NCBI RefSeq assembly: GCF_001750685.1
Contig: NZ_CP017269.1
Location: 1,715,416-1,779,415, forward strand
Direction: 5' to 3'
Origin: Geosporobacter ferrireducens
Lineage (GTDB): Bacteria > Bacillota > Clostridia > Peptostreptococcales > Thermotaleaceae
Length of the DNA stretch: 64,000 bases
In this document: piece by piece, positions 43,457 through 52,973 of the stretch
Layout of the letters: the number at the start of each line of letters is the position of its first letter
Position numbering within the stretch: position 1 is the first letter of the stretch
The notes under the pieces: model-generated
Seen by the model: only the letters and a program-made list of their open reading frames with translations
What the model was told of the DNA's origin: nothing
Databases searched by the model: none
Program-made: the position numbers and the translations under genes

Positions 43457-44554
43457 ATGCTGCGTATCTCAACATATCAATTATTTACCCTGACCGTGCT
43501 GTTTGAAATAGGAAGCACTACCCTTTTTGCTTTGGGAATCGGTGCAAAACAAGATGCCTGGATTGCCATATTGCTTGCAATGCTTATTGGATTTTTTTTG
43601 ATATGGGTCTATACGGAGCTTCAAAGGAATTTTCCTGAAAAGAATTTTGCGGAGATCATTCTTATATTATTGGGTAAATGGCTTGGGGGTCCTCTTGTAT
43701 TCCTTTACGGATTATTTTTCATTTATATCTCCACCCGGAATTTTCGTGATTTTGGGGAACTAATTCTTATAACTGCACTCCCGGAAACTCCGCTACTGGT
43801 TATACTGATCCTTTTTATGCTTACGGGGATCTACATTCTTTTTTTAGGGCTGGAAGTATTGGCCCGTACCAGTGAAGTGATGCTGCCAGTGGTTCTATTT
43901 TTCATCATCAGTACATATGTACTGATTACTCTATCGGGACAAGTAAATCTAAAAGAACTCATGCCTGTCTTAGGCAATGGAATGGGACCCGTGCTAAAAG
44001 AGGTCTATCCGAATCTTGTAAATTTTCCCTTTGGCGAAATACTTGTTTTCTCCATGTTTTGGCCCTTTGCAGATTCTCAAAAGGCAGTCCGAAAAACCGC
44101 ATTGTTAGCTGTAGGCATATCCGGGGTACTGCTTTCCGTTTCATTGATTATCATTATTTCTGCTTTAGGTGTAGATTATGCTGCCATTGCTACCATCCCT
44201 TTTCTGGAGGTAATTAAGCTGATTGAGGTTGGAGACATTCTCACCCACCTGGATGCCATAGGCATCATTATTATGTTTATTGGAGGCTTTTACAAAATGT
44301 CCCTCTTTTTCTATGGAGCAATCCTCTCCTTTACTGCCCTGTTTAGGATAAAAGACCCTAGATGGATGATTATTCCTTTAGGCGTTTTTATATTATGGCT
44401 TTCCATTGTTTTTGAACCCAATTATCCCTTTCACCTTTGGCTGGGGCTGGAGGTTTCTTTAAAATATATACACAGTACTTTTCAGATTTTTATTCCAGCC
44501 CTATTGCTCATCATTGGATGGCTGAAAATGAAGTATAAAAAAAATACGGAATAG
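43457..44554 (+). CDS. Spore germination receptor subunit B (GerAB/endospore germination permease)
   Basis: 365 residues, about ten membrane segments, APC-superfamily fold of the GerAB subunit that binds the germinant. QLFTLTVLFEIGSTTLFALG and SEVMLPVVLFFI are typical of the family. Followed by a 49-residue membrane peptide and then, tail-to-tail, the GerC and GerA genes on the minus strand. The three subunits are usually in one operon, so this split layout is unusual. A forespore (sigma-G) promoter is expected; TGTATA at about 43391 is a possible -35 but the -10 is unclear. Confidence 0.92.
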   Translation: MLRISTYQLFTLTVLFEIGSTTLFALGIGAKQDAWIAILLAMLIGFFLIWVYTELQRNFPEKNFAEIILILLGKWLGGPLVFLYGLFFIYISTRNFRDFGELILITALPETPLLVILILFMLTGIYILFLGLEVLARTSEVMLPVVLFFIISTYVLITLSGQVNLKELMPVLGNGMGPVLKEVYPNLVNFPFGEILVFSMFWPFADSQKAVRKTALLAVGISGVLLSVSLIIIISALGVDYAAIATIPFLEVIKLIEVGDILTHLDAIGIIIMFIGGFYKMSLFFYGAILSFTALFRIKDPRWMIIPLGVFILWLSIVFEPNYPFHLWLGLEVSLKYIHSTFQIFIPALLLIIGWLKMKYKKNTE

Positions 44555-44580
44555 CCCTGTGGATAAGGATGGTGTTTCAC

Positions 44581-44730
44581 ATGCCAGATATGCAAAATAT
44601 ATTGAGTACACTGGAAAAAGCCGGTTTATTTCCCGCCATACTGGTTCTAGGGGGTTGGTTATTTGTACTTGTTTTACTTTTCGTAGTCTTGTATTATCTT
44701 TTTTTGTTAATCTTTCAAAGTCTGCGATAA
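44581..44730 (+). CDS. 49-residue single-span membrane peptide of the germination cluster
   Basis: ATG at 44581 with AGGATGGTG upstream, TAA at 44730. Short polar start (MPDMQNILSTLEKAGLF), one long hydrophobic span (about residues 18-45) and a short end (FQSLR). Starts 26 bases after the gerB stop. Several GerA-type operons carry a small D subunit of one or two spans, and this is a good candidate for such a subunit, though I recognise no exact family. Confidence 0.6.
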   Translation: MPDMQNILSTLEKAGLFPAILVLGGWLFVLVLLFVVLYYLFLLIFQSLR

Positions 44731-44759
44731 TTTTAAACGGATAGAATAGAATCATTACT

Positions 44760-45947
44760 TCATTCCGCAGGCATTATGGGTTTTAGTATCAACCCCGTTC
44801 TTCTAAGCCTTGCATCCACCTTTATGCTATACTGTATCCTGGGAAATATATCTTCCCAATCGTCTTTTACCTGATTCCACTCCTTTGGATATTTTTTATT
44901 CAAAGCACTTCCAAATCCAAAAATATCAGAGCGGTATTCCTTCTGTACTTTGTCAATCGCCATTCTGATCTCCTTTTCTATGCCCTTTCCCAATTCTTTT
45001 TCCAGCTTTTCAAACAGTGCTATATCTGAAGTATCTGTTCTACCCTGCTGCGCTCCAACATCTCCCTCTGCCTTCACCTCAATGGTAAAGAAAAATTTTC
45101 CATCCTTTATTTCCGGTTTTATACTAGCCCGGGCCCTTTTTATCTCAATGGCAATCTGTTTGTCTTTTCCATTGCCATCAATAGAAGGCACATGGATAAT
45201 CCCGCTTTTAACCTTTCCGGTTGCCCAATTTAATCCCCTGGTTTCAATCTCATCCAAATATCCTACCAGTTTATCACCTTTAAATACGGCTGTACCGGAA
45301 AGCTTAACTCCTTTCGTTGCCAACCCCATCTTTTCTTCGGCCGGCAAATTCCGTTCCTCTATAATTTCTACAGGGCCTGCTATGGGATGAATCCCACTGG
45401 CGGATACTTTTTTAATAAATTCCAATAAATTAACAGTCGTTGCTTTAGCATTCCATTTGCTAATCTCAATAATATTTTCTAAGTATACCGCCTGTATATC
45501 TTCCAGTCCCTTCTCTACCCCCAGTATGTCCCTTGCCCTTGTATTCTTAGCAATCAACACCCATACCAAACTACGCATCTCATGATCTCTCTTAAAAAAA
45601 TCAAGCATGGGCATGATGCCCTCTCTGGCTAACTGCTCATCAATGACAAGCACTTTATTTTGAGCATAGAAGGGTTTTCTGTCAAATTCCATACTGATTT
45701 TTCTAAGTGCCTCAAAGGCTGTGTCGCCTCTAGCCGTAACGATTTCTATTGGAGCTTCCTCACTGGGGCCTTCCTGTTTTAATGCTCCAGCCCTTACTAC
45801 CTGCGTAGTCAAAATAAGCTCCCCGGTCTCATTATCTTTGTCTACCCCAATGCCATAGACGATCCCGAGAGTATTTAATTCCCTTCTATTCCAGCATCCC
45901 GTTAAAACCAATGTACAAAAAACAAGAACCAAGAGCTTTCTTCTCAA
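44760..45947 (-). CDS. Spore germination receptor subunit C (GerAC lipoprotein)
   Basis: 395 residues with lipoprotein signal LVLTGCWNRRE (lipidated Cys18), which is the GerC hallmark, then TLGIVYGIGVDKD. Start TTG at 45947 overlaps the GerA stop by four bases. Ends 30 bases from the convergent 49-residue peptide gene. Ger(x)C proteins sit on the outer face of the inner spore membrane. Confidence 0.93.
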   Translation of the reverse strand: MRRKLLVLVFCTLVLTGCWNRRELNTLGIVYGIGVDKDNETGELILTTQVVRAGALKQEGPSEEAPIEIVTARGDTAFEALRKISMEFDRKPFYAQNKVLVIDEQLAREGIMPMLDFFKRDHEMRSLVWVLIAKNTRARDILGVEKGLEDIQAVYLENIIEISKWNAKATTVNLLEFIKKVSASGIHPIAGPVEIIEERNLPAEEKMGLATKGVKLSGTAVFKGDKLVGYLDEIETRGLNWATGKVKSGIIHVPSIDGNGKDKQIAIEIKRARASIKPEIKDGKFFFTIEVKAEGDVGAQQGRTDTSDIALFEKLEKELGKGIEKEIRMAIDKVQKEYRSDIFGFGSALNKKYPKEWNQVKDDWEDIFPRIQYSIKVDARLRRTGLILKPIMPAE

Positions 45948-47563
45948 ACCTCTTCACCCCTATTGTCATCTTTAAACTTTTTGGATAATAGCTTCAAGTA
46001 TCGTATTTTATAACTTTTCCAGGTAACCGTTTTAGGCTTTGATTTCATAAGCCACAGGGGTGCCCTTATCAGAAAATCCCTTAGATCCTTCCAGATGGTA
46101 GGAGCAAGAGGTGCCAAATAGGGGACACCAAAGGATCTTAGAGAGCACATATGTGCAAGCATAACAATCGCTCCGATGCCAATGCCATATAGCCCAAAAG
46201 CACCCGCCAGTACAATAAGAAAAAGTCTGAAAAAGATAACGCTATCCAATAAAGAAGGCACCACAAAGCTTGTAATCCCTGTAAGTGCCGTAATCACGAC
46301 GATAGGAGCCCCAACCAGTCCAGCCCTTACAGCAGATTCTCCAATTACCAAACCGCCTACAATGCTTACGGCTTGCCCTATCGGTCTGGGCATTCTGACA
46401 CCGGATTCCCTGAGCAATTCAAATACGAGTCCCATAACCATAGCCTCTACAAAAACAGGAAAGGGGACTCCTTCCCGGGCTGAAGCCATTGTAATTAGCA
46501 GTACAGCTGGAATCATTTCTTGGTGAAATGTGGATAATGCCACATATAAAGCTGGGGTAATCACTGTAATCAAAAACGATAAAAACCTGAATATTCTTGA
46601 AAGCGATGATAAATAAATCCTCGAGTAGTAATCTTCAGCACTCTGAAGGGTTTCCATAAACAAATAGGGTACTGTTAATACAAAGGGAGTACCATCGCAA
46701 AAAATAGCTACTCTACCCTCTAATAACTTGGCCGCTACTTTATCCGGTTTTTCGGAGTTTCCTATTGTGGCAAAGAAAGAAAAAGGGTGGTCTTCGATAA
46801 ATTGTTCAATATATCCTGATTCTAAGATAGAATCGGTGTCAATTCGGTTTAACCGTTTTTTTACTTCTTCTACAATATTTTTATTTACAACGCCTCTAAT
46901 ATAGCCGATAGAAACATCTGTATGGGTTTCTTTTCCAAGCCTAAAGGATTCAAAGACCAGGTTAGGACTTTTTATTCTTCTTCGAACTAATGCCGTATTA
47001 ACACGAAGGGTTTCATTAAATCCTTCACGGGAGCCCCTGACAGTGGCTTCTGTATTAGCCTCCTCTACCCCTCTTGCCTCCCAACCCTTCACATTGATAA
47101 TCAGTACCCGGCGATAGCCGTCTATAAATACAGCACCATTTCCTGATAAAATACCGTCCAAAATCTCGTTAAAGGATTCTACTTCCTTTAATTCCACTGC
47201 ATTCAGTACTTTTTTCTTTATCAAATCAAAGATATCCTGTGATAATAAGCTTTCATCATTCTCTGTAATGTGGAGATTTAAGGATAATATTTTAGCAATA
47301 TGCTCACTAACCATTTCCCCGCTGATCAATCCGTCAATAAAACAGATCAACCCTTTTCTTTGTTTTTCTACACCAATATTGAATTCTCTAAAAATCATAT
47401 CACTGCTGTTTCCGAGCAGCTGTTTCAAAGTACATAAATTACTATCTATTTTTTTTGCAATACGGTAGTCCTCACTAACATATCTTTCTTTTTTATTTTC
47501 CTCTTTTTCTTCTTTTTTTCGATGTTTTAAAAAACTTATATAGCTTTTAAACTTTTTCAACAT
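45944..47563 (-). CDS. Spore germination receptor subunit A (GerAA)
   Basis: About 539 residues. An acidic-basic soluble N-domain (1-300; FIDGLISGEMVSEHIAK, IGYIRGVVNKNIVEEVKKRL) precedes a membrane domain with about five spans (VTVPYLFMETLQSAEDYY, PIGQAVSIVGGLVIGESAV). Recent work shows that GerAA forms an oligomeric membrane channel in receptors of this type. ATG at 47563 is better spaced from GGAGTG than the one at 47569. Upstream gene of the A-C pair. Confidence 0.92.
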   Translation of the reverse strand: MLKKFKSYISFLKHRKKEEKEENKKERYVSEDYRIAKKIDSNLCTLKQLLGNSSDMIFREFNIGVEKQRKGLICFIDGLISGEMVSEHIAKILSLNLHITENDESLLSQDIFDLIKKKVLNAVELKEVESFNEILDGILSGNGAVFIDGYRRVLIINVKGWEARGVEEANTEATVRGSREGFNETLRVNTALVRRRIKSPNLVFESFRLGKETHTDVSIGYIRGVVNKNIVEEVKKRLNRIDTDSILESGYIEQFIEDHPFSFFATIGNSEKPDKVAAKLLEGRVAIFCDGTPFVLTVPYLFMETLQSAEDYYSRIYLSSLSRIFRFLSFLITVITPALYVALSTFHQEMIPAVLLITMASAREGVPFPVFVEAMVMGLVFELLRESGVRMPRPIGQAVSIVGGLVIGESAVRAGLVGAPIVVITALTGITSFVVPSLLDSVIFFRLFLIVLAGAFGLYGIGIGAIVMLAHMCSLRSFGVPYLAPLAPTIWKDLRDFLIRAPLWLMKSKPKTVTWKSYKIRYLKLLSKKFKDDNRGEEV

Positions 47564-47673
47564 ACCCATTCACTCCATTGCAGCTTTACAGATAGTATTG
47601 GTATTATAGCTTTTTTTATGTTAAGTGCACTGAAGCTTCAGTAATGTTGTAGAAACGAGGAAAAAATATAAGA

Positions 47674-47696
47674 GATCCACTTTCATGCAGTGGATC
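47674..47696 (-). terminator. Terminator after yjjW
   Basis: GATCCACT (47674-47681) and AGTGGATC (47689-47696) followed on the minus strand by CTCTTATATTTTTT. Confidence 0.65.
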
Positions 47697-47767
47697 CTTT
47701 ACTTTCACGAATATCTGATTCATAGAGAGAATATCTGGTACAAAGCCTCTTAGTGGTCTTCTTGTCC

Positions 47768-48607
47768 TTATACAATCTCTACCTTTTTTACTCCCAAAGT
47801 TGTTACGTAGGCTTTTAGTTCTTCCATATAAGCCTGGCTTGGTATTTTATTTTTTATATTTTCCTTTTGAATGGGTGTAAGGCCTGTTGTATGAACGCTT
47901 ATTAACTTGTAGGCCACCGATGGATAATTCCTTAATATTTTCGCCACGGTTCCCAGCGTATTTTCTATGTCCACCATTTCCAGTGCTATAACTGTCCTCA
48001 CTTCATAAACCTTATGAAGGCTTAAAAGGTACTGCAGGTTTTCCAGGTGCTGTTGATCCTCTCTGCCACAAAGTGCCGCTATCTTGTCTATGGCTTTAAT
48101 ATCTATCATAAATTGATCCGTCACTGTAATCAACTCTTTTATTGTGCCTCTGTCAAAAAAGCCGTTAGTATCGACAAAACAGCTTAGATTCAAGCCTTTT
48201 ACCCGCTTAAAAAGCGCTGCAATAAAATCTGCCTGTAGGGTAGGTTCTCCTCCTGAAACTGTGATACCCCTTATAAAGGGTGCATAGCCCTCGATCACTT
48301 CATAAAGGGCTTCCACGGTATATTCTTTTGTCCTGGGCGAAGCACTGAAACCGCATATTTTTATACATTGGTCACAGCCTATGCACAGGCCTTCCTCATA
48401 GGTCACCTTGTCCTCCGCCAGCTTGATGGCTTTTGTAGGACAGTGATTTATACATATGCCGCAGTGATTGCAGTGCTTAATGGTTTCGGGATTATGGCAG
48501 TAGACACAGTTAATATTGCAGCCCTGGAGAAAAACCGCCAGCCGATTGCCGGGACCATCGACGTTTGAAAAGGGAATGATTTTGTTCACTACTGCTCTAG
48601 GCTTCAT
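47768..48607 (-). CDS. yjjW: YjjW-type glycyl-radical enzyme activase
   Basis: 279 residues, radical SAM. Cys30, 34 and 37 (GCNINCVYC) bind the SAM cluster. A ferredoxin-like insert with eight cysteines (Cys46, 49, 52, 56 and 75, 78, 81, 85) follows. VSGGEPTLQ is the SAM-binding GGE motif. It would abstract hydrogen from the glycine of the YjjI enzyme; the genes overlap by 11 bases. Confidence 0.93.
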   Translation of the reverse strand: MKPRAVVNKIIPFSNVDGPGNRLAVFLQGCNINCVYCHNPETIKHCNHCGICINHCPTKAIKLAEDKVTYEEGLCIGCDQCIKICGFSASPRTKEYTVEALYEVIEGYAPFIRGITVSGGEPTLQADFIAALFKRVKGLNLSCFVDTNGFFDRGTIKELITVTDQFMIDIKAIDKIAALCGREDQQHLENLQYLLSLHKVYEVRTVIALEMVDIENTLGTVAKILRNYPSVAYKLISVHTTGLTPIQKENIKNKIPSQAYMEELKAYVTTLGVKKVEIV

Positions 48608-50123
48608 CTTTTCTCAATCTTCTTTCAAAAACATGGGCAATGCTATTGGTCCCGTAACCCAAAATATCTGTATCCCGAAGAACCGCTTCCCCTTTTGCAG
48701 CCTTTTTAACTTCACTTTTCTTCACCAGATATCCCGTCACCCGTATTAAATCGGTATTGTGCAGGTAGGTAGTGATGTACCGTCCCCCTAAGGAAAAAGC
48801 ACCATCAATAATATCCAGCACCGCCTCCGGCTTATTCAGATAGGTTTCATCAAAGGCAAAGAGATCGCCGGTACCGGAAGTAAAATATTCATGAAAGGGA
48901 ATTGCCTGCTTTATATGCAGCGGCAAAACCGGCTCATCCCCCACAGTTACCCGGTGGGCCGGTGTGTTGCAGGCGTCCTCTTCACTTAAGCTGGCACCTA
49001 CTTGTGCATGCAGCAGATAACGATGGTTGGTTCTTTCACAGTAAGAAGCCTCGTGGCTGTTGGCAATATCCTGTATGACCTTTAAAATACTATGTCCAAT
49101 TTCGTCACCTCTTTTGGATGTGCCAAATCTCTCCTGCAATCCTTCCATCTTTAGCAGATAATTGACGGCATCCGCTAATCCCACGATCCCAAACATGGCA
49201 GAAAAATTTTCTTTTTTTATATAACCCTCTTTAACCAGAAAAGAGGTTTCGAAGAAATGTGACGCCTCCACTAAGAATTTTATACGTTTATCCATCATGG
49301 TGGCCATTGCCTTTGTTACCTTTGGTAATCTATCCCTTAGAAGCTCCTCTAAAGATGGAACACCCTTAACAATCGTTCCCAATCTAAGTCTTGGCAGGGT
49401 ATAGGCACCGCCGCCGTTAGGGAGGGCATTATAACAGCTGACGATACGATGATCCCCGACATCACTGCAGTATTTTGCGTCGTTGCTAAAGGATGGTTTT
49501 GATACTTTCAAGCATGCTTCCACTGCTTTGAGCGCAAAGTCTTTAGCAGTTTTCTGTTTATCATACCTTAACGTCATGTTTGGGGTGGGGTTTTCCAATT
49601 CGATAACTGCCCTTAAAATCAGCTCCCCTGCCAGTGTCTTTTCTGGGCCGATATTTGCATGACAAAAGGAATCTGGTATGGATTTATCTACGTGGTTTAA
49701 AAACCGCTTAACTTTAATATAGTCCTTTTCCGCATCGGTAATAAAAGGATCTATTAGCTTATCCAGATCTCCTATAAAAACAGGAAAGGACGTGATAGAG
49801 GGGATATGGCGGTAAAGGATCAGCAGGCTGTCCAGCAACTCCTCTAAATCTGTTGGAGGTTTTAAGTCTAAGAAATCACAGCCTCTTGACAACAGTACTG
49901 AATAATCCGGTACAATATACCGTGGCCGATAGATGGTATAACCCTCATTTAAATCACAAATCATTTCATTTTCAATATACATCATTTCCGTATCACTATA
50001 GCCCAATACTTCTCTGGGGTCTAATAACCTTTCTGCTATGTTGGCAAGGTTAAAAAGCTTTTGCTGGTAGGTCAGACTTTTACTGGTGACAATTTCCATA
50101 ATCTCTGTCTCTTTCGATCTCAT
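48597..50123 (-). CDS. yjjI: YjjI-family glycyl-radical enzyme
   Basis: 508 residues. The active-site cysteine is probably in DHRIVSCYNALPNGGGAY and the C-terminal radical loop is in VLRDTDILGYGTNSIAHVF, with the glycine in place of the RVAGY loop of other members. Substrate of YjjI proteins is not established. ATG at 50123 follows AAGGAG at 9 bases; the longer frame begins with a TTG. Upstream partner of yjjW. Confidence 0.92.
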   Translation of the reverse strand: MRSKETEIMEIVTSKSLTYQQKLFNLANIAERLLDPREVLGYSDTEMMYIENEMICDLNEGYTIYRPRYIVPDYSVLLSRGCDFLDLKPPTDLEELLDSLLILYRHIPSITSFPVFIGDLDKLIDPFITDAEKDYIKVKRFLNHVDKSIPDSFCHANIGPEKTLAGELILRAVIELENPTPNMTLRYDKQKTAKDFALKAVEACLKVSKPSFSNDAKYCSDVGDHRIVSCYNALPNGGGAYTLPRLRLGTIVKGVPSLEELLRDRLPKVTKAMATMMDKRIKFLVEASHFFETSFLVKEGYIKKENFSAMFGIVGLADAVNYLLKMEGLQERFGTSKRGDEIGHSILKVIQDIANSHEASYCERTNHRYLLHAQVGASLSEEDACNTPAHRVTVGDEPVLPLHIKQAIPFHEYFTSGTGDLFAFDETYLNKPEAVLDIIDGAFSLGGRYITTYLHNTDLIRVTGYLVKKSEVKKAAKGEAVLRDTDILGYGTNSIAHVFERRLRKDEA

Positions 50124-50219
50124 ATAAAACAACTCCTTTGGTATTCATGTATCATACATAGAATTATATCATAATGGTGTCAAAATCTATATGCGCCTAT
50201 TAAGCTTCAACAAGACAAT

Positions 50220-50250
50220 TCAAAGGCAGGGAATCCATCCCTGCCTTTGA
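50220..50250 (-). terminator. Hairpin after the 188-residue lipoprotein gene
   Basis: Perfect 13-base arms TCAAAGGCAGGGA (50220-50232) and complement (50238-50250). U-run is weak on the minus strand. Confidence 0.65.
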
Positions 50251-50290
50251 TATCTGTCATGTATTGTTTTTAATTTTATCTAGTCTCATA

Positions 50291-50857
50291 TTATTTTTTT
50301 AACGCCTGCTCTCCCGTCACTTTGCTTGTATCGTCCATTTGGAATGTTTCCTGTGCTTCATCGGTAGTAAAGTATAGGTTTCCATCAATGGTAGCATCCA
50401 CTAGCTGAAAGTTTCTGGCTGAAACATACACATCCCCTTTAAACGTTCCACTTTGTATTCTCGCCTCAGGGCTATTAACTGTTAATCTGGGCGCAGTCAG
50501 CGTGAACCGGGCAGTTACATTACGATTTTCATCCTGGGTATAAAGCGCAATCTTACGCTGGATAATATCCTTGCCGTCATCATCTTTCCTACCATTTTTA
50601 AATTCGCCATCCAGGACAAGTTCCCTGTCGATCGTTAAGTCTTCTGTTATAGCAATAAGCCATGTACCGGTGCTGCTAATAGCCTGTTCAAAGGCTCCTG
50701 CAGTATTAACGATTGAGGCTGTTGTTACTACATCCGGTGTCGTTTCAGGCGGCGTTGTTTGCGGCGGCTGCGTCGGAGCTGGTGCAGGTTCCCTGCCGCA
50801 CCCTGAAAAAAGTGAAACTACCAGAACTAATATTAATGCTATGGCTTTAATCTTCAT
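50291..50857 (-). CDS. Lipoprotein of unknown function with beta-solenoid look
   Basis: 188 residues. Signal ends in LFSGC (Cys20), followed by a Pro/Thr-rich linker (APAPTQPPQTTPPETTPD) and a domain with repeating short hydrophobic strands (LTAPRLTVNSPEARI, GTFKGDVYVSARNFQLVDATIDGNLYF) that suggests a right-handed beta helix, similar to bactofilin-like folds. Exported and anchored to the membrane. No specific function recognised. Single gene between two terminators. Confidence 0.7.
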   Translation of the reverse strand: MKIKAIALILVLVVSLFSGCGREPAPAPTQPPQTTPPETTPDVVTTASIVNTAGAFEQAISSTGTWLIAITEDLTIDRELVLDGEFKNGRKDDDGKDIIQRKIALYTQDENRNVTARFTLTAPRLTVNSPEARIQSGTFKGDVYVSARNFQLVDATIDGNLYFTTDEAQETFQMDDTSKVTGEQALKK

Positions 50858-51009
50858 TGCAAATCATCCTCTTTTCAATATAATCTTTACTTTAAATACA
50901 TTATTGCCAAGATAATGAAATTTAATGTACAGTTTATTCCTTTTGCTATCCTTATACAGCTTTAGACAGTTCCTGAAACATCTGTAATCATTACTCAAAC
51001 AACAGGTCC

Positions 51010-51636
51010 TTATTCTTTACCTTCCTTGCTTAGCCAATACTTACTCCAAGGATTCTGACTGGGCTCAACAAATCCATAGGATCTTGTGCCATTTGCATAC
51101 TCTAATATCCAATCTCCACTTTCATTTTTAATGAAATAATTGCTTCGGCCATGCACGCCTTGGCTAATCATCCATTTTTCCTTTATAATTAATTTCTCAC
51201 TTTCAATTTCCCCAGTTCTCATCAAAATGGAAACCAGTTTTTTTCTTTTTCTTATAAATGCCTTGCTTATCTTGGCATCTTCACTGTAAATGCTTGGAAT
51301 ATATGCCAAATGATCTACATACAATTCTCCGTTTTTCTCTAATATTAAACTCTCGTAGATACTTTCAGCACTGATCTTGTTCATGTTATTAAATAAACCG
51401 ATAAAATCTTCTTTCTCTTTTATATGCTCCGGTATGGGGAGTGCATTCTCATCCTCTAAAAACACCAATTCTTTTATGAAATCCTCTAAGGGTTTATAGG
51501 TTTCTTTTAACAACTCTTCAGCCTCTGGTTTATTAATAGCTGTGTTTTCACTTATCTGCATGTTCAATATTGCGATACCATTGCTACATATTATTGCGAT
51601 TCCTACTAATACACTAATTATCTTCTTTCGCCTCAT
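51010..51636 (-). CDS. Secreted or membrane-anchored protein of unknown function
   Basis: 208 residues with an N-terminal membrane anchor (KKIISVLVGIAIICSNGIAIL) and a soluble extracellular domain. Mixed charged helices (EELLKETYKPLEDFIKELVF) then an antiparallel-strand region (YFIKNESGDWILEYANGT). GAGGAACG precedes the ATG. Its start codon overlaps the stop of a short coding frame at 51633-51821, evidence for an earlier two-gene unit. Not recognised. Confidence 0.65.
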   Translation of the reverse strand: MRRKKIISVLVGIAIICSNGIAILNMQISENTAINKPEAEELLKETYKPLEDFIKELVFLEDENALPIPEHIKEKEDFIGLFNNMNKISAESIYESLILEKNGELYVDHLAYIPSIYSEDAKISKAFIRKRKKLVSILMRTGEIESEKLIIKEKWMISQGVHGRSNYFIKNESGDWILEYANGTRSYGFVEPSQNPWSKYWLSKEGKE

Positions 51637-51821
51637 ATTCGTTCCTCAATCGCTTGATAATGTTTAGTTAAACAGGCATCCATAAATCTATGCGGAAGTC
51701 TTCTTATCTTGTCCACCCACAGGAAATTATACCCAAAACTGTCCTCCCTAAGCGTGTAATCCAATGTTTTCCTTAATTTATAGTACCATACCGCCTCAAG
51801 AATGTAAAATTTTGTATCTGT
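51633..51821 (-). pseudogene. Short translated-looking frame, probably a frameshifted gene remnant
   Basis: A 62-residue frame with protein-like composition (YILEAVWYYKLRKTLDYTL, FGYNFLWVDKIRRLPHRF, ACLTKHYQAIEERI) ending in TGA that overlaps the ATG of the next gene (ATGA), the normal sign of coupling. It has no start codon with a ribosome binding site. A -1/+1 shift at the AAAATTTT run (about 51808-51815) would join it to the ATG-started reading MNIAVLEQRKQIQ just upstream. Family not recognised. Confidence 0.5.
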
Positions 51822-51888
51822 TTACGCTGCTCTAAAACCGCTATATTCATACAATTTATCTTAAATCTTAAGGTTAATTTCCAATGAA

Positions 51889-51920
51889 AATAGGACAAGA
51901 AACTTTTTCCTTGTCCTATT
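51889..51920 (-). terminator. Terminator of the ABC-2 exporter operon
   Basis: Perfect 11-base arms AATAGGACAAG (51889-51899) and CTTGTCCTATT (51910-51920), 45 bases after the last permease stop. Confidence 0.75.
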
Positions 51921-51964
51921 ATACAATCAAATAAATTTATTATTTTTTCTTTATCCATCACCCT

Positions 51965-52960
51965 TTAAGATAACCTCTTTTCTATTTTCCTTCTAAAGAT
52001 TAAGAATACGAAAACTGTCAGGGCAAGGATCCATAGAGTATATTGAACAACCTGCCCCCATCCGGCGCTGTTCAAAACAATTTTTATCAGCCCGATTGCA
52101 CTCCAATACATCGGAGACCAGTATAGGAATACTTGCAAATTTTCTGGTAAAACAACTGCACCGATAAAGGAGGCGGATACGATTATCAACAAAAACTTCA
52201 TATTAGCTATGGCGGTGATTTGATTGCTGCTTAGAACGCCCATAAGAAAACCCATAATAATGGCAACCAAAGAACTGACAATGGTCATAACAAAAATCAT
52301 CGCAAAGTTTATATCCGAGATGCCTAGTATCCATAGTACAATAATCGTTTCAACAATCGGCAGAATTACGCCGATAAGGCTTTTACCTAAAATAAATTCC
52401 ATCCTCCCCATGGGGCTTACTCTTAAAGCACTGATTGTCTGAGCTTCTTTTTCTTCAACAATATTTAATCCGATAACCATACCTGACAATACGATTGCAA
52501 GGATTATAGCTGAACTGGTTCCATAAATTGCAATTGAGGACATTCTTGTTCCAATATCACTAAAGCTTGCAGAAATTTCCGTTGTTTTTCCTTGGAGCCG
52601 GTTGAGTATTTGCTGTGCTATATATTTTGAACTCTCCTTCTCGTTTCCCTCTAATATAACAATGTATTTTCCCTCTTCATTTTGCGTAATGCCTATGATG
52701 TCGTCTACTTTGCTGACTCTATCTTCTATCGCTGTTCTTCCCTCTAATATTTCAACTTTTCCATATTTATTAAAAGTTTCAATCACTTCCGGATTTAATG
52801 TTTCATCTAAGGCAAATTGAAAAGATATGGCATCTACACTGGGAATAAAGAAACGCAAGCCGATGGAAATGAGGATTGGTGCTAAAATAATATACAGCAA
52901 AAGAAACTCCCTGGTTCCGCTTTTCAAATCTCTCTTAAATATCGATAAGATTCTTTTCAC
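51965..52960 (-). CDS. ABC-2 type exporter permease
   Basis: 331 residues, six membrane segments: one at the N-terminus, a large extracytoplasmic loop (about 40-165) and five at the C-terminus. GTG start with AGGAGGTG upstream. LNIVEEKEAQTISALRVSPMGRMEFILGKSL is the ABC-2 coupling region. Follows the second permease gene by 13 bases; the two may form a heterodimer with the ATPase. Confidence 0.9.
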   Translation of the reverse strand: MKRILSIFKRDLKSGTREFLLLYIILAPILISIGLRFFIPSVDAISFQFALDETLNPEVIETFNKYGKVEILEGRTAIEDRVSKVDDIIGITQNEEGKYIVILEGNEKESSKYIAQQILNRLQGKTTEISASFSDIGTRMSSIAIYGTSSAIILAIVLSGMVIGLNIVEEKEAQTISALRVSPMGRMEFILGKSLIGVILPIVETIIVLWILGISDINFAMIFVMTIVSSLVAIIMGFLMGVLSSNQITAIANMKFLLIIVSASFIGAVVLPENLQVFLYWSPMYWSAIGLIKIVLNSAGWGQVVQYTLWILALTVFVFLIFRRKIEKRLS

Positions 52961-52973
52961 GAATATACACCTC

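Noticed and set aside
51773-51961. 62-codon minus-strand frame directly after the last ABC-2 permease
   Set aside because: It runs through the operon terminator hairpin (51889-51920) and lacks a ribosome binding site. Only its last part may be the 5' end of the frameshifted remnant described at 51633-51821.
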